A DNA stretch of 47,881 bases. Origin: Nemertoderma westbladi (taxonomy: Eukaryota; Xenacoelomorpha; Nemertodermatida; Nemertodermatidae). The position numbers and the translations under genes are program-made. The notes under the pieces were generated by a model, which had not been told where the DNA came from, made no database searches, and saw only the letters and a program-made list of their open reading frames with translations. Numbering within the stretch: the first letter of the stretch is position 1; each line of letters opens with the position of its first letter. The stretch lies in contig JAUCBJ010005457.1 of NCBI GenBank assembly GCA_032718475.1, positions 1 to 47,881 on the forward strand, in the 5' to 3' direction. Below are positions 1 through 9,372 of the stretch, piece by piece.

Positions 1-1104
1 TCTTCACACTGACATTGCTTCGTGCGATATTGCTCTCATACCGTATATTAAATAATACATATAGTAGCGTGATGTCCCTTTAACAGTAGCGTATAACGCA
101 AAATAAATCTGTTAAACCCTTTGACCATCTGTAATTCTAGTCGATTAAGATATCGCGGCACCCACCGATATACTTGAAAGACAAATTCTAGAATCAGTGG
201 TTAACGTCCCCAGACAAGTTCTGGAATAAATTGGTGCCCATCTCAAATATTAATTATTTAATATTTGCAAATCTAATAAATCAAAATATGTCCATTTAAT
301 TATCAAATAATAAAATTTCAGGGAATAAATTTAAATTCATATATTTTAATGAATTTAATAAATTGCCATTTTACGCAATTTATAACATTCCCAAAATTCC
401 ATTAATTAATAGATCAAGGGAGCGGAGATTTATATTATTATGCGTATGCGTGTACGAAAGTCTCCCAAACATAGTTAATAGCCGATAAAATTCGTAAAGT
501 CATGTATAAACAGGACATTGACTATTAAAGAATTACTATTAAATAACATCCCAGATCTGTATGCATTGGAATCACCCTAATTCTACCGCTAGCTTTGCAT
601 AATGTCACCATAGCAACAACCACGCTAGAATTAGAATTGAGTTAAAGGAACAATAGAAAGCTTGTCCCATTGAATAGCATAGGGAATAAATAGTGCACTG
701 ATAGTATCCAAGGATACATAATAATACAGTGACATTCTGGAAGGCATTGACTAACGGACAAGTGACCCGAGTGTGTGTAATTTGTGACAAGTTGTGTGTG
801 TGGTACTTGTGAGTTTATAGGCGAATGTTACTACTAAGGTGTGTTTACAGTAGCCAGTCGCAATCGTAAAGTAACCTAACTCTCCAAGGAAAACCTGAAG
901 TACATCTAAGCCTTTGGGACGGACAGTTGAGTGACTTGTGCCGGTTGTCATTGTCGTTGTGCGGCTACGTCGTTGGCGAAAGTACAGCAGCGACGACACA
1001 TCGGCGCTGAGGATCTCGTACTGTCCGGGGGTTGATTGGGGTAGGCAGCGACGCCCGCTCGCCTAAATGTGGACTCATTATAATATGGATAAACTCATAT
1101 ATAG

Positions 1105-2394
1105 CAGATTAGACGGAGTTGATAGAAGATGGTCTTGGTATCGGGGAGCGATATACTCTACTTTTGCAAGCGTTTGTTGATAGCTTAATACGCGGCGACG
1201 TTAGTCCAACTGCTGCGGAGGACGATGGTCGTTATATCGAACCGCCAATGTCCCAAGAGCAGCTCACGCGTGAGTTGGACTATAGAAAATTCGCTGCTCG
1301 ATATACGCAGCGTAATGGTACGTATATGGGCTTCTTAACTACTGGTCATCCTATCGATTTACACAATACGGACTATGTCGACTATATATCCTGCCCAGCG
1401 GAGTCGGAACCATAAACTGAAATTCGAATGCGAAAATTCTATTCGAAATCGACTCGAAAGAAAAGACACTAAAGAAACAAATGGACGTGGTAACTCCAAC
1501 GTATATTTGGAATTCTTGATAGAAGCATTGTAACAACAAACAAATATCACCCGCGTTTACCCTACCAGACGTGCGTCTTTGGTATTATTACGATAAACGC
1601 TCTAGACCCAACTAATAAACGGAAAGACATAAACATCCACGTAAACCGAAACTTGTTGACGTATCACCTATGCTCACTCGGCTCGAACGATCCTGGAGTA
1701 AACCTACGATCAGAGTCCCGGAATACTCGGTCAAACCTCCTCATTCCTTAGTTGGACCTCAGACCTGCGATCCTGGTGGTGTCGCGGATCCTCGCGGACT
1801 GTATTCACTGTTCAAAGATCTAGTGCTACCCTAACAATTAATCGGTAACACTCCGACAGTGATTTTTAGCTAGCCGCCCATCTTACCTAGCCGGATTGTG
1901 ACGCGGACACCTAATATCACTATCCAACCGTATGGTCATCCCCGTTTAATGCGATACAACCCCTCATCAAGGTGAAGGAGAGCGTTGTGCGAAACGAGTT
2001 AAACGCTATTCTATAAAGATCAAAAAGGAAACCTGCGTTTGTTCAGATAAACGTAAGTTATAACAGTAAGTCCAATCGATAAACGAATTGGCCTTATCTC
2101 AATTCGATTGGGAAATCCAGAATCTCTAAGAAGTTATCGAACTTGGACGATCCTATTCTCTGTGAGAGTTTTTGGATGAACGTATCCAGCTACGAGCGGA
2201 GGAAAATCAGCTCGAGGAGAAGCATATTGAAACGGCAGATACCTCGACCATAAATCTACACCTTCTGATGCAATCATATTGCACCCTTCACCCAGGAGTT
2301 ATGGCCCTCCTAGTAAAGTGGCTCCCCCCAAAGAGAAAAAGACTCTTGCTAGCCTCAAAAAACTGCGTAAACGCCGTCTGCGTAAGAAAGACTA
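1105..2394 (+). pseudogene. Decayed copy of the extra post-pol reading frame (ORF C)
   Basis: The 5' part (about 1119-1415) encodes a peptide closely similar to the start of the 30015-25762 frame, sharing the stretches RYTLLLQAF, SQEQLTRELDYRKF and FLTTGHPIDLH. The C-terminal part (about 2272-2394) matches the basic tail with LASLKKLRKR. The middle is missing or frameshifted, and the equivalent of the start ATG is altered. The copy is informative because it keeps sense codons at some positions where the other copy has stops: GAG near 1220 opposite the TAG at 29907, and CGA near 1990 opposite the TGA at 28896. It is not expected to make a functional protein. Confidence 0.85.
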
Positions 2395-2473
2395 ACTGTT
2401 TAGAGTATCTTTATGTTTTAGAAACTGTGATTTTTATATTTTATAGACTGAAAATCCCATTTTCTGGGAGCGG

Positions 2474-3678
2474 TGTAAAAGCTTTTGCTGAATTGTCCGG
2501 TTATTTTTCCTTATTTTCCCGTAAAATACTCTGTAGTTGGTTTACCAGGCATAAAAAGGCCGTGTCCTTGCTGTACTGGTGTTTTAGCGGACATAAAAGC
2601 TATTTCTTCTGTATTTGTACTTTAGAGGACATAATCCGTAATTCTGTGACGTAAAAGCTCGATACTCTTGAAAACAGTGTCGCTACCATGACGACGGCTA
2701 GCAGCTGATATTGCCACGTCGACGTTTCTTTGTTTCTTTGTTCTCTCGTTGTTCAGGTTGACCAATCAGAGCGTTTGTTGTCTCTGTGTTGGAGGTATAT
2801 ACAGAAACTCAGTAGTTCAGTGTTATGTTTTTGCCCAGAGCCTAAGAACCGGCTTTTGGCACCTCCGTGTTTCAGTTTTTAGTCTTACACTAGTAGGTTT
2901 AATTATAAGGACATATATCCTTTAACTGTAAATATCTCACTGCTAACTGATCATACATACTGACTGCTGAAACATTGCAAACTCATAACAATCAGTGTTC
3001 AGTTGTTGTTTTATACTGCTATTTACTGTCAGTTCTTCATAATATGGTTGATGAATTATTATATTTGGAATAACGATAAATAACCCCGAAACCCAATATT
3101 CTTGATATACCGAAGGTAAGAGAGAAAGGTTACCAATAACGATTGTGACTTATGTTAAAGTGGTTTGAAGTGAATCCAATGTTATTTGATAGACCCTACA
3201 TGAGTCAGCCTGTGTTCCTTTTATATGTGACTAAAATCAGTGAAGATTGGCAGATTAGTGTGCAGTATTGTGCAGCATTGTGTATGAGTGAGTCTGTTAA
3301 AGAAGCAATTCCTAAAGAATGCGCCATATATGTGAATTATAATTAAGCCATATCGTTGTGAGTAGTTTAAGTCATAACTCTGTTTATATAGATAAAGCGC
3401 CACGTCCTAAAGGAACTGTTAATATTCCCGAAGGTGAATAATATTGTCAGAGATTATATAATACTGTCAGTCGAATAATACATTAGGCTTACATAGCAAT
3501 AAAATTAAACCGTCGAACCCAATCTCCCGGGAATCTCCAGCGGGTGAATGGTCGCGCACGGATTGGTTTCGACTAGTGTAGTGAATCAAATACTTGTCAT
3601 AGACTAAAAACTGATTTAATATCTAGAAGACATCTTAATTTGGCGGGTTAAACTGCCAAAGGTCTGAAAGCGCGAACA
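2474..3678 (+). repeat. 3' LTR of the left giant-element copy
   Basis: It begins TGTAAAAGC just after a purine-rich GGGAGCGG stretch (candidate polypurine tract) and ends GCGCGAACA. It is homologous along its length to the two LTRs at 24488-25683 and 41579-42774, with more substitutions and small indels than those two show against each other, so this insertion is older. The beginning (about 2474-2640) holds the same imperfect tandem units built around TTTAGCGGACATAA. Confidence 0.87.
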
Positions 3679-3728
3679 GTTTGCATTGCTATGGCAATTA
3701 TGAGAACCAGTTTGACATTCATCAACAT
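3679..3728 (-). pseudogene. cbEGF exon truncated by the retroelement LTR
   Basis: This is the 5' half of an EGF exon (acceptor AG at 3729-3730) encoding the start of a calcium-binding EGF module with the VDECQTGSHNC pattern. It is cut off directly at the LTR end at 3678, where the other exons continue through a further ~70 bp to a GT donor. Its intron is almost identical to those of the next two units. The exon is broken by the insertion or a linked rearrangement. Confidence 0.8.
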
Positions 3729-3839
3729 CTATAAAACATATATACAAATTCAATAGTAAACTTTTCAATATTAAAACTAATTTACAAAAATACTTTTTAG
3801 GCTTAGTATTTGATGGATATTATTATGAGATTAACTTAC

Positions 3840-3962
3840 CAGTGCATGATAAGCCATCCCCAGAATATCCTGAATTGCAAGCACACTCGAATCCTCCATC
3901 AACATTTGCACAGTTTGCATTACTATGACAATTATGAGAACCAGTTTGACATTCATCAACAT
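3840..3962 (-). CDS. Calcium-binding EGF-like exon (unit 2)
   Basis: A 123-bp, 41-codon exon with an acceptor AG just above 3962 and donor GTAAGT just below 3840, phase 1 at both ends, the classic symmetric layout of shuffled EGF modules. The translation has six cysteines in EGF spacing, a DVDEC calcium-binding start and a C-x-N-x4-F-x-C Asx-hydroxylation pattern (CANVDGGFEC). Proteins with such arrays are secreted or membrane-anchored adhesion, matrix or Notch/fibrillin-type molecules; which of these cannot be told from the exons alone. The flanking introns are nearly identical to those of the neighbouring unit (period 234 bp). Confidence 0.85.
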
Positions 3963-4073
3963 CTATAAAACATATATACAAATTCAATAGTAAACTTTTC
4001 AATATTAAAACTAATTTACAAAAATACTTTTTAGGCTTAGTATTTGATGGATATTATTATGAGATTAACTTAC

Positions 4074-4196
4074 CAGTGCATGATAAGCCATCCCCAGAAT
4101 ATCCTGAATTGCAAGCACACTCGAATCCTCCATCAACATTTGCACAGTTTGCATTACTATGACAATTATGAGAACCAGTTTGACATTCATCAACAT
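4074..4196 (-). CDS. Calcium-binding EGF-like exon (unit 3)
   Basis: A 123-bp phase 1-1 exon encoding the same module as the exon at 3840-3962, apparently identical in sequence and exactly 234 bp away. The intron is duplicated with it, so this is a very recent tandem duplication (or an assembly duplication). Six cysteines, the DVDEC start and the hydroxylation motif are all present, as are the AG acceptor and GTAAGT donor. Confidence 0.85.
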
Positions 4197-4307
4197 CTAT
4201 AAAACATATATACAAATTCAATAGTAAACTTTTCAATATTAAAACTAATTTACAAAAATACTTTTTAGGCTTAGTATTTGATGGATATTATTATGAGATT
4301 AACTTAC

Positions 4308-4430
4308 CAGTGCATGATAAGCCATCCCCAGAATATCCTAAATTGCAAGCACACTCGAATCCTCCATCAACATTTGTGCAGTTTGCATTACTATTGCAAT
4401 TATGACTTCCATTATGGCATTCATTAAAAT
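4308..4430 (-). CDS. Calcium-binding EGF-like exon (unit 4)
   Basis: A 123-bp phase 1-1 exon. Its 3' half and downstream intron follow the 234-bp repeat, while its 5' half (FNECHNGSHNCNSN) and upstream intron diverge, so the tandem duplication breakpoint lies in or near it. Six cysteines are retained. The calcium-binding start is D-F-N-E-C, still within consensus. Confidence 0.84.
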
Positions 4431-4597
4431 CTAAAGCATATAATAAATACGAATATATTTCTTAAATTTTCCCATCATGAAACTAAATTATAAAATACAT
4501 TAAATGCTTAGTACTAATTGATATAGTTTATTATGAGATTAGTTTATTAAACAATATATACTTACTATTTGAATTGGTTTATTATGAATTAGCTTAC

Positions 4598-4720
4598 CAG
4601 TGCATAAGATGCCATCACCAGAATATCCTGAATTGCAAGTACACATGAATGCTCCGTCAACATTTGTACAGTTTGCACTACTATGGCAATTATGAGTACC
4701 ATTCTGACATTCATCAATAT
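4598..4720 (-). CDS. Calcium-binding EGF-like exon (unit 5)
   Basis: A 123-bp exon with donor GTAAGC and acceptor TTTAG. It encodes a full cbEGF module starting DIDECQNGTHNC with all six cysteines and the CTNVDGAFMC hydroxylation pattern. It is more diverged from units 2-3 than those are from each other, so it belongs to the older part of the array. Confidence 0.86.
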
Positions 4721-4827
4721 CTAAAGCAAATAAATACAATTATATTCTTAACAGTTCTATTGTTATATCTCAATTGCAAATTACATTCTAGACTTAGTAA
4801 TTGATTCAGGTTATGAGATTAGCTTAC

Positions 4828-4950
4828 CAGTGCATGATAAACCATTGCCAGAATATCCTGAATTACAAGCACACTCAAATCCTCCATCAACATTTGCACA
4901 GTTTGCATTACTATGACAATTATGAGAACCAGTTTGACATTCATCAACAT
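4828..4950 (-). CDS. Calcium-binding EGF-like exon (unit 6)
   Basis: A 123-bp phase 1-1 exon with intact splice sites and six cysteines. The translation is nearly that of units 2-3 (SGNGLSC in place of SGDGLSC) but it lies in a different intron context, which suggests unequal exchange or gene conversion within the array. Confidence 0.85.
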
Positions 4951-5064
4951 CTAAAGCATATAATATATACAAATTTAATAGCGAACTTTTTAATATTAAA
5001 ACTAATTTACAAAAATACTTTCTAGGGTTAGTATTTGATGGATATTATTCTGAGATTAGCTTAC

Positions 5065-5187
5065 CATTGCATTGTAAGCCATCGCCAGAATATCCTGAAT
5101 TGCACCCACACACGAACCCTCCATCAATATTTGAACAATTTGCATTACTATGGCAATTATGAGTACCATTCTGACATTCATCAATAT
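5065..5187 (-). CDS. Calcium-binding EGF-like exon (unit 7)
   Basis: A 123-bp exon with donor GTAAGC and acceptor TTTAG, encoding DIDECQNGTHNC followed by CSNIDGGFVC and ending GLQCNG. Six cysteines are present. The end differs from the other units (Q and N in place of S and T). Confidence 0.84.
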
Positions 5188-5301
5188 CTAAAGCATATTA
5201 TATATACAAATTTAATAGTGAACTTTTCAATAGTGAAACTTATTTACAACAATACTTTCTACTCATTGTATTTGATTGATATTACTATGAGATTAGCTTA
5301 C

Positions 5302-5424
5302 CAGTGCACGATAAGCCATCCCCAGAATATCCTGAATTGCAAGTACACATGAATGCCCCTTCAACATTTGTACAGTTTGCATTACTATGGCAATTATGTG
5401 TACCATTCTGGCATTCATCAAAAT
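5302..5424 (-). CDS. Calcium-binding EGF-like exon (unit 8)
   Basis: A 123-bp exon with intact splice borders, encoding a DFDECQNGTHNC start and the CTNVEGAFMC region. Six cysteines are present. It resembles unit 5 most closely in its central part. Confidence 0.84.
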
Positions 5425-5531
5425 CTAAAGCAAATAAATACAATTATATTCTTAACAGTTCTATTGTTGTATCTCAATTGTAAAATACATTCTAGACTTA
5501 GTATTTGATTCAGGTTATGAGATTAGCTTAC

Positions 5532-5568
5532 CAGTTGATGATAAGCCATTGCCAAAATATCCTGAATA
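5532..5568 (-). pseudogene. Truncated EGF exon (unit 9, 3' end only)
   Basis: Only the last ~37 bp of an EGF exon remain next to a GTAAGC donor. The final cysteine codon is changed (SSTG in place of SCTG), and the exon stops in unrelated sequence at about 5568, just before a tRNA-like SINE. On the minus strand this is the upstream end of the visible array, so the gene is broken here too, or the unit was already dead. Confidence 0.7.
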
Positions 5569-5589
5569 TTAAGTAACAAAGTAACAGCT

Positions 5590-5695
5590 AACCATTTGTG
5601 TCCAATCGGTCCCACCCCTGTTGAGACTCGAACGGTAACCTGGTGTTCTGCACTATCGCCAAGTTCCAATAGCGTGAAGCTGCACCAAGTTTGTT
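5590..5695 (-). repeat. tRNA-derived SINE head
   Basis: Read on the minus strand, TTGGCGATAGTGC resembles a polymerase III A box and CGTTCGAGTCTC, about 35 bp later, resembles a B box. No complete cloverleaf is evident, so a SINE rather than a tRNA gene is likely. It sits at the broken end of the EGF array. Confidence 0.45.
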
Positions 5696-5699
5696 ACGA

Positions 5700-6420
5700 C
5701 TATCCACCACGACTTTTTTCATAACCTTTTGATTATTTACCACAATTTTTGAGATTTGTATTATATTTTTTCAGAGTATTTTTGGCATAACAAAACGACT
5801 AAAAATACTGTATCATTTTTCAGCGTATTTTTGGACACAAATTATTTAGATTGTATTATTTTGATATTGTAAAGCACCCCTCACCGTCTTTTTCCTCATC
5901 CCAGAGGTTTTTCTATGGTGTTACAGTACACTAATTTTATATGCCAGAAGGGAGCAATATACCATCTTGGAAAGAACAAAAATCACTGAGTTTTAGCACT
6001 ATCTTTGACGGCTTGTGGATGTCCGTAAATAACAAGTCATTGCGGGACCGTGTACTAGTGGGAAATATTGTCATGACAGTATTGACAGCCAGAAACCAAA
6101 ACAATAAACGAAAGGTAACACATTTTGGAGACCTTAGAGATTCAAAGCCGTTTTAGGAGCTTATCGAGCCAGAGGCACGAGAAATACATTACAGGTGGTT
6201 TTACACACACGGGAGTGGAACCCGTGGGCGGTAGCCCTGGTTACTATAAGTCGGTTGCGTTGGTCCGGACGTTTCCAGATTCCTGAGTTAAAAGCGTTCG
6301 AAAGCTTTATGTTCGAAACCTTTATCGCAAAAGTTGCGGGTTCGCGTTCGCGTTCGCGTCGCTATATCCGATAAATCGGCACAACATCGGAGTCGAATAA
6401 GTAGCTGCTTGTAGATTGGG
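5700..6420. other. No recognisable gene
   Basis: AT-rich sequence with repeats of TATTTTTGG-type text near 5770-5850. A 71-codon open frame at 5941-6156 has no recognisable features. It includes a 20-bp string starting ACCAAAACAATAAACG (6095) that recurs at 18261 (first 16 bases) and 47772, and a short CGCGTT run at 6340-6360. Confidence 0.5.
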
Positions 6421-6980
6421 CTAGAAATTTTCCATCTCCTCTACAGGGGCAACACTAGTTGGAGAGTAGCACACAATCAGAACCACCTTAGGAAACTTCT
6501 TAGCCTGTCTTCCAGAACATGATAAGTGGCAACGGATGATGCGGTTAGAGATTTGGTCTATTTTGTCCAATGCTGCATGTGCAGTTGGATTCATCAATAG
6601 ACCAATTCCACCATTGCCAATATCATCTGCTGACGCGAGGGCGAGTCGCCAACCGCCCCCCATGTCCTTAATCAGAACCTCATCAGAACCTCATCAGTCT
6701 GTCCAGTCTGCATTCGGTGCTCTTGAACACCCACTGCGCTAAGAGAAAGCTTATCTGCCAAGGCAGTCAGCTCACTTTGTCGCATTGGGGACCCGAGTGT
6801 TAGGGTGTTTACTGAGGCTAGTGACTTGCCTCAGATTCACCAATGGCTTTGTTGGTCGGGGTGGAACATGAGAGTAGCCTCCAACTCCAGAATCCCTCTC
6901 TCCCTCACAATCTGACCTCCCTGCTCAATACTACCGTACTTGGCCGTCATATATCTTGTAATCAATCCTGTATCTCTTCT
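6421..6980 (-). pseudogene. LINE (non-LTR retrotransposon) endonuclease fragment
   Basis: The minus strand encodes, with a frame change, a piece of an apurinic-type (EEP family) endonuclease. A first part includes VGVQEHRMQ (about 6740-6700); after a short duplicated stretch (GAGGTTCTGAT twice) the frame continues with GGWRLALASAD, GGIGLLMNP, QISNRII and IVCYSPTS, ending at 6421. The order EHR, then GG(I/V)G, then ISxRI, then YSPT is typical of endonuclease domains that nick the target DNA for target-primed reverse transcription. No RT follows; the fragment stops at about 6421. It could belong to the same family as the RT fragment at 44790-45890, but they do not overlap. It is broken and not functional. 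Confidence 0.72.
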
Positions 6981-7273
6981 CTATGGGCGTCAGTGGCCCG
7001 GATTAAAATTAAAGTTAATTAAATATATATATAACAGTTGTCATATATATAAATTATCTTTCTGTTATAAGTTACACCAATAATAATTTATAATATTACT
7101 AGATTCTCAAGAGCTAAGCACTCGAGTTTACACAGATGAGCCGGATGCAACAATAGTAGCGGATTTGGAGATATCGCAGAATATTTCAGAGCTATGCTCG
7201 GATGCATTTAGGCTCATACAGTTATTGTTTCAATGATTGCAAACTAAAACGCATGGGTTTCGATAGGGAACTA

Positions 7274-7411
7274 TTAAAATATCAAAAATGGCTTCTTATT
7301 TTATGTTGTACAATTTCTATTTTTGGCCATTATTATTAAATTGTGTGATAGGCGAACATTAGATGCCTTACCGGTATGCAAATAACAAATAAAAAAATGT
7401 AAAAATAAAAG
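7274..7411. repeat. 138-bp direct repeat, left copy
   Basis: Apparently identical to 8651-8788. Both copies begin TTAAAATATC; the right one starts exactly at the TTAA next to the piggyBac 3' terminus. Both are followed by GAATTCCC, with extra bases on the right. Confidence 0.85.
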
Positions 7412-7473
7412 AATTCCCGTTTAGGAATCGGGCGTTTTCATTAATTTTTTAAGTAGGCCTAGTCCGCCTAGTT

Positions 7474-8395
7474 ATGATGAGTAGGCCTGTTAGGAGGAAG
7501 AACCCTGTCAAGTATTATGGTTTTCACCGGGAAAGTGAGGATGAGGTGCTATCGGACGAAAGTGAAACTGGTGGCGATGGAAGCGAATCCGGAGGAGATA
7601 AAGGTGAAACCGACGATGATGAGAGTAGCAGTGGAAGCGAGAGTGACAGTACCGATTCTAGTAATACCAGCACCAGTACTTCGACGTGGAACTTTATGGA
7701 CTGATGGAGGCAGGAACCGACGCCTATGCTACGAACCACTTTATTCCTTTTACTGGAACGGTTGGGTGGGTAGGAGGAATCGATACAGATGAAAGTGACG
7801 CAATCGACTACATAAAGCTGTTTCTAACCGATGAAATATTCGAAGCTATCAAAGACTGGACAAATAAACGGGCCAGACAGTTTTTTTAGATGCTGCAGCA
7901 GCAGGTGTTGCTGGGAGTACCGGTACAAGTAGTTCTAGAACTTGGAAGGATATAAGCCTTTTAGAGTTGACGAAGTTTATTGGATTAACCATGCAAATGG
8001 GTCTAATAAGAAAACCGGATATACGATCTTATTGGGCGACTGACGAATTAATGTCAACTCCATTCATTTTGAATCCCGGGTCGATGAGCAGAAACCGATA
8101 CCTAGACATACAAGTGTGCGAGCCCATTGAAGCGTACTGCAACATCTTACCTGACAGACCAACAATCTACTTCACAAGATTCCGACAATTCGACGCTGCA
8201 TTCATTCAATAAAAGTTCTACCCCCAACTAGTAAGGTTCATAAGCTTAGATATCGTTGTCGTATTTGCTATGCAAAAGGTAAAAATGTACTTACACGGTG
8301 TTATTGCCCAGATTGTCCAAATAAACCTGGTTTATGTATTGGTTGTGCTGGTGAATGGCACAAAAATGTCGGTTTGTAATATAATAATGTTATCA
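7474..8395 (+). pseudogene. piggyBac-type transposase remnant
   Basis: Pieces of a piggyBac (DDE_Tnp_1_7) transposase lie in order: an acidic, Ser-rich N-terminus (7474-7704), then, after frame changes, FLTDEIFEAIKDWTNKRARQ (to 7889), and, after a T-run slip, LTKFIGLTMQMGLIRKPDIR and MSRNRYLDI (7967-8150). It then jumps to a C-terminal cysteine-rich zinc-binding domain (CRICYAKGKN, CPDCPNKPGLCIGC, about 8255-8378). The central part holding the catalytic aspartates is missing, so the protein could not cut DNA. A full transposase is usually near 550-600 residues; about half is present. This is an internally deleted relative of an autonomous copy. Confidence 0.86.
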
Positions 8396-8445
8396 AACGT
8401 ATTATTAATAAATCTTCAATAATTGTTTACATTGTTTTACGAAAA

Positions 8446-8516
8446 TATATATTATATTATATATTATATTATATATATATAAAATATATATATTATATTA
8501 TTAAATATATTATATG
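8446..8516. repeat. AT-rich simple repeat
   Basis: Alternating TATAT/ATATTATATT text between the transposase remnant and the 3' terminus of the element. Confidence 0.8.
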
Positions 8517-8626
8517 TCTATTGTATATAATTGTTTTACAATATTGCCTATTCTATGTCAAAATATACGCTGTGAAAACTATTTGTTGCCGGTGGTATTT
8601 TGGTCGGCGCACCATATGTTCAGAAA

Positions 8627-8654
8627 TTTGTGGTATCGGTACTTAAAGGGTTAA
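8627..8654 (+). mobile_element. piggyBac 3' terminus with TTAA target site
   Basis: The sequence GTACTTAAAGGG is followed by TTAA at 8651-8654. piggyBac ends have the form CCC...GGG next to TTAA. No matching CCC terminus with TTAA is visible at the left, where the repeat at 7274-7411 adjoins the coding remnant instead. Confidence 0.65.
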
Positions 8655-8788
8655 AATATCAAAAATGGCTTCTTATTTTATGTTGTACAATTTCTATTTT
8701 TGGCCATTATTATTAAATTGTGTGATAGGCGAACATTAGATGCCTTACCGGTATGCAAATAACAAATAAAAAAATGTAAAAATAAAAG
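8651..8788. repeat. 138-bp direct repeat, right copy
   Basis: Matches 7274-7411 base for base as far as I can see; starts at the TTAA target site of the piggyBac remnant. Confidence 0.85.
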
Positions 8789-8837
8789 AAAAGAAAGAAT
8801 TCCCATAACGAGTTGGGCACAGCTTTTACAAAGTCGG

Positions 8838-8920
8838 CAATCTCGTCCAGGTGGGATCGAACTGGTGTCCTCCGGATTGGAAGTCTGACGCTCTCACCAT
8901 TCAGCTAGCGGCTCAGGTAA
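8838..8920 (-). repeat. tRNA-like sequence, probable SINE head
   Basis: The minus strand reads GCCGCTAGCTGAATGGTGAGAG (A-box region) and, downstream, CCAGTTCGATCCC (B box). Spacing is tRNA-like, but the arms do not pair perfectly. A true tRNA gene is possible but less likely than a tRNA-derived SINE. Confidence 0.5.
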
Positions 8921-9242
8921 AATATAGACCTGGAAATATTATGTGATACCTTGTATGTCCGCAATTTACCTCTGCATGGCCTCCCATACCATCAAAAGCT
9001 GCCACTGTGCTCAACCCTACGGTACTAGGCCGTCTTTAACCTTTTTCGGTGTTATTGGTTTCATATTATTAATGTATAACTTTTTGTTGGGCCACTCTTG
9101 TTGGGAACAACAATAATAAAAAAGGGTGATGAGATGAAGAGTGACGTACGTGTTGGTAAGCACGTCCTTTTAAAATATATTCCAATTCCAATCCGCAATA
9201 AATGGCAACAAAACAGCAAAAACGGAACATAACTAAACTTAC

Positions 9243-9372
9243 CATTATTAGTTCGTTTCGCCAATAATTCAGCTTCATCTTCATGCAATGCCATTTCATT
9301 TTCATGACTAAAGTCGAACAGGATGGAAACTAAAAGACATGCAAGTACAAACCCCATTATTCGAACCGCCAT
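9243..9372 (-). CDS. Candidate first exon of a small secreted peptide precursor
   Basis: On the minus strand an ATG at 9372 opens a frame with a hydrophobic signal-like segment (GFVLACLLVSILF, residues ~7-19), then an acidic propeptide (HENEMALHEDEAELLA) ending in the dibasic pair KR, then TNNG at a strong GTAAGT donor (GT at 9241-9242). A signal, acidic propeptide and Lys-Arg cleavage site are the standard layout of neuropeptide, hormone, antimicrobial or venom-type precursors; the mature peptide would be in the next exon, which I could not find in the window. A TATA-like TTTATAACG lies about 120 bp upstream (near 9487-9495). The family is unknown; it might be a chance ORF, but signal, KR and donor together argue for a real exon. 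Confidence 0.5.

Larger units (their letters stand above)
1..3678 (+). mobile_element. Older, internally deleted copy of the giant BEL/Pao element (3' part)
   Basis: Positions 1 to about 1100 match the minus strand of 31300-30015 closely, 1119-2394 match the extra post-pol reading frame of the element at 24488-42774, and 2474-3678 match its LTR. This is therefore the 3' portion of a second copy in the opposite orientation; its pol and 5' LTR would lie left of the window. The copy is decayed: the extra frame has lost about 2.7 kb between the points matching roughly 28650 and 25935, plus a few hundred bases near 1420-1990, and carries frameshifts. The right end, GCGCGAACA at 3670-3678, abuts the middle of an EGF exon, so the element appears to have inserted into, or recombined with, that exon. 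The target duplication cannot be checked because the left end is missing. Confidence 0.88.

Noticed and set aside
3690-5580. CRISPR-like array of regular repeats
   Set aside because: The regular spacing is exon-intron units of EGF modules with splice sites and six-cysteine translations.
5941-6156. 71-codon plus-strand frame as a gene
   Set aside because: No recognisable motif, splice signal or promoter; it also contains the ACCAAAACAATAAACG repeat string.
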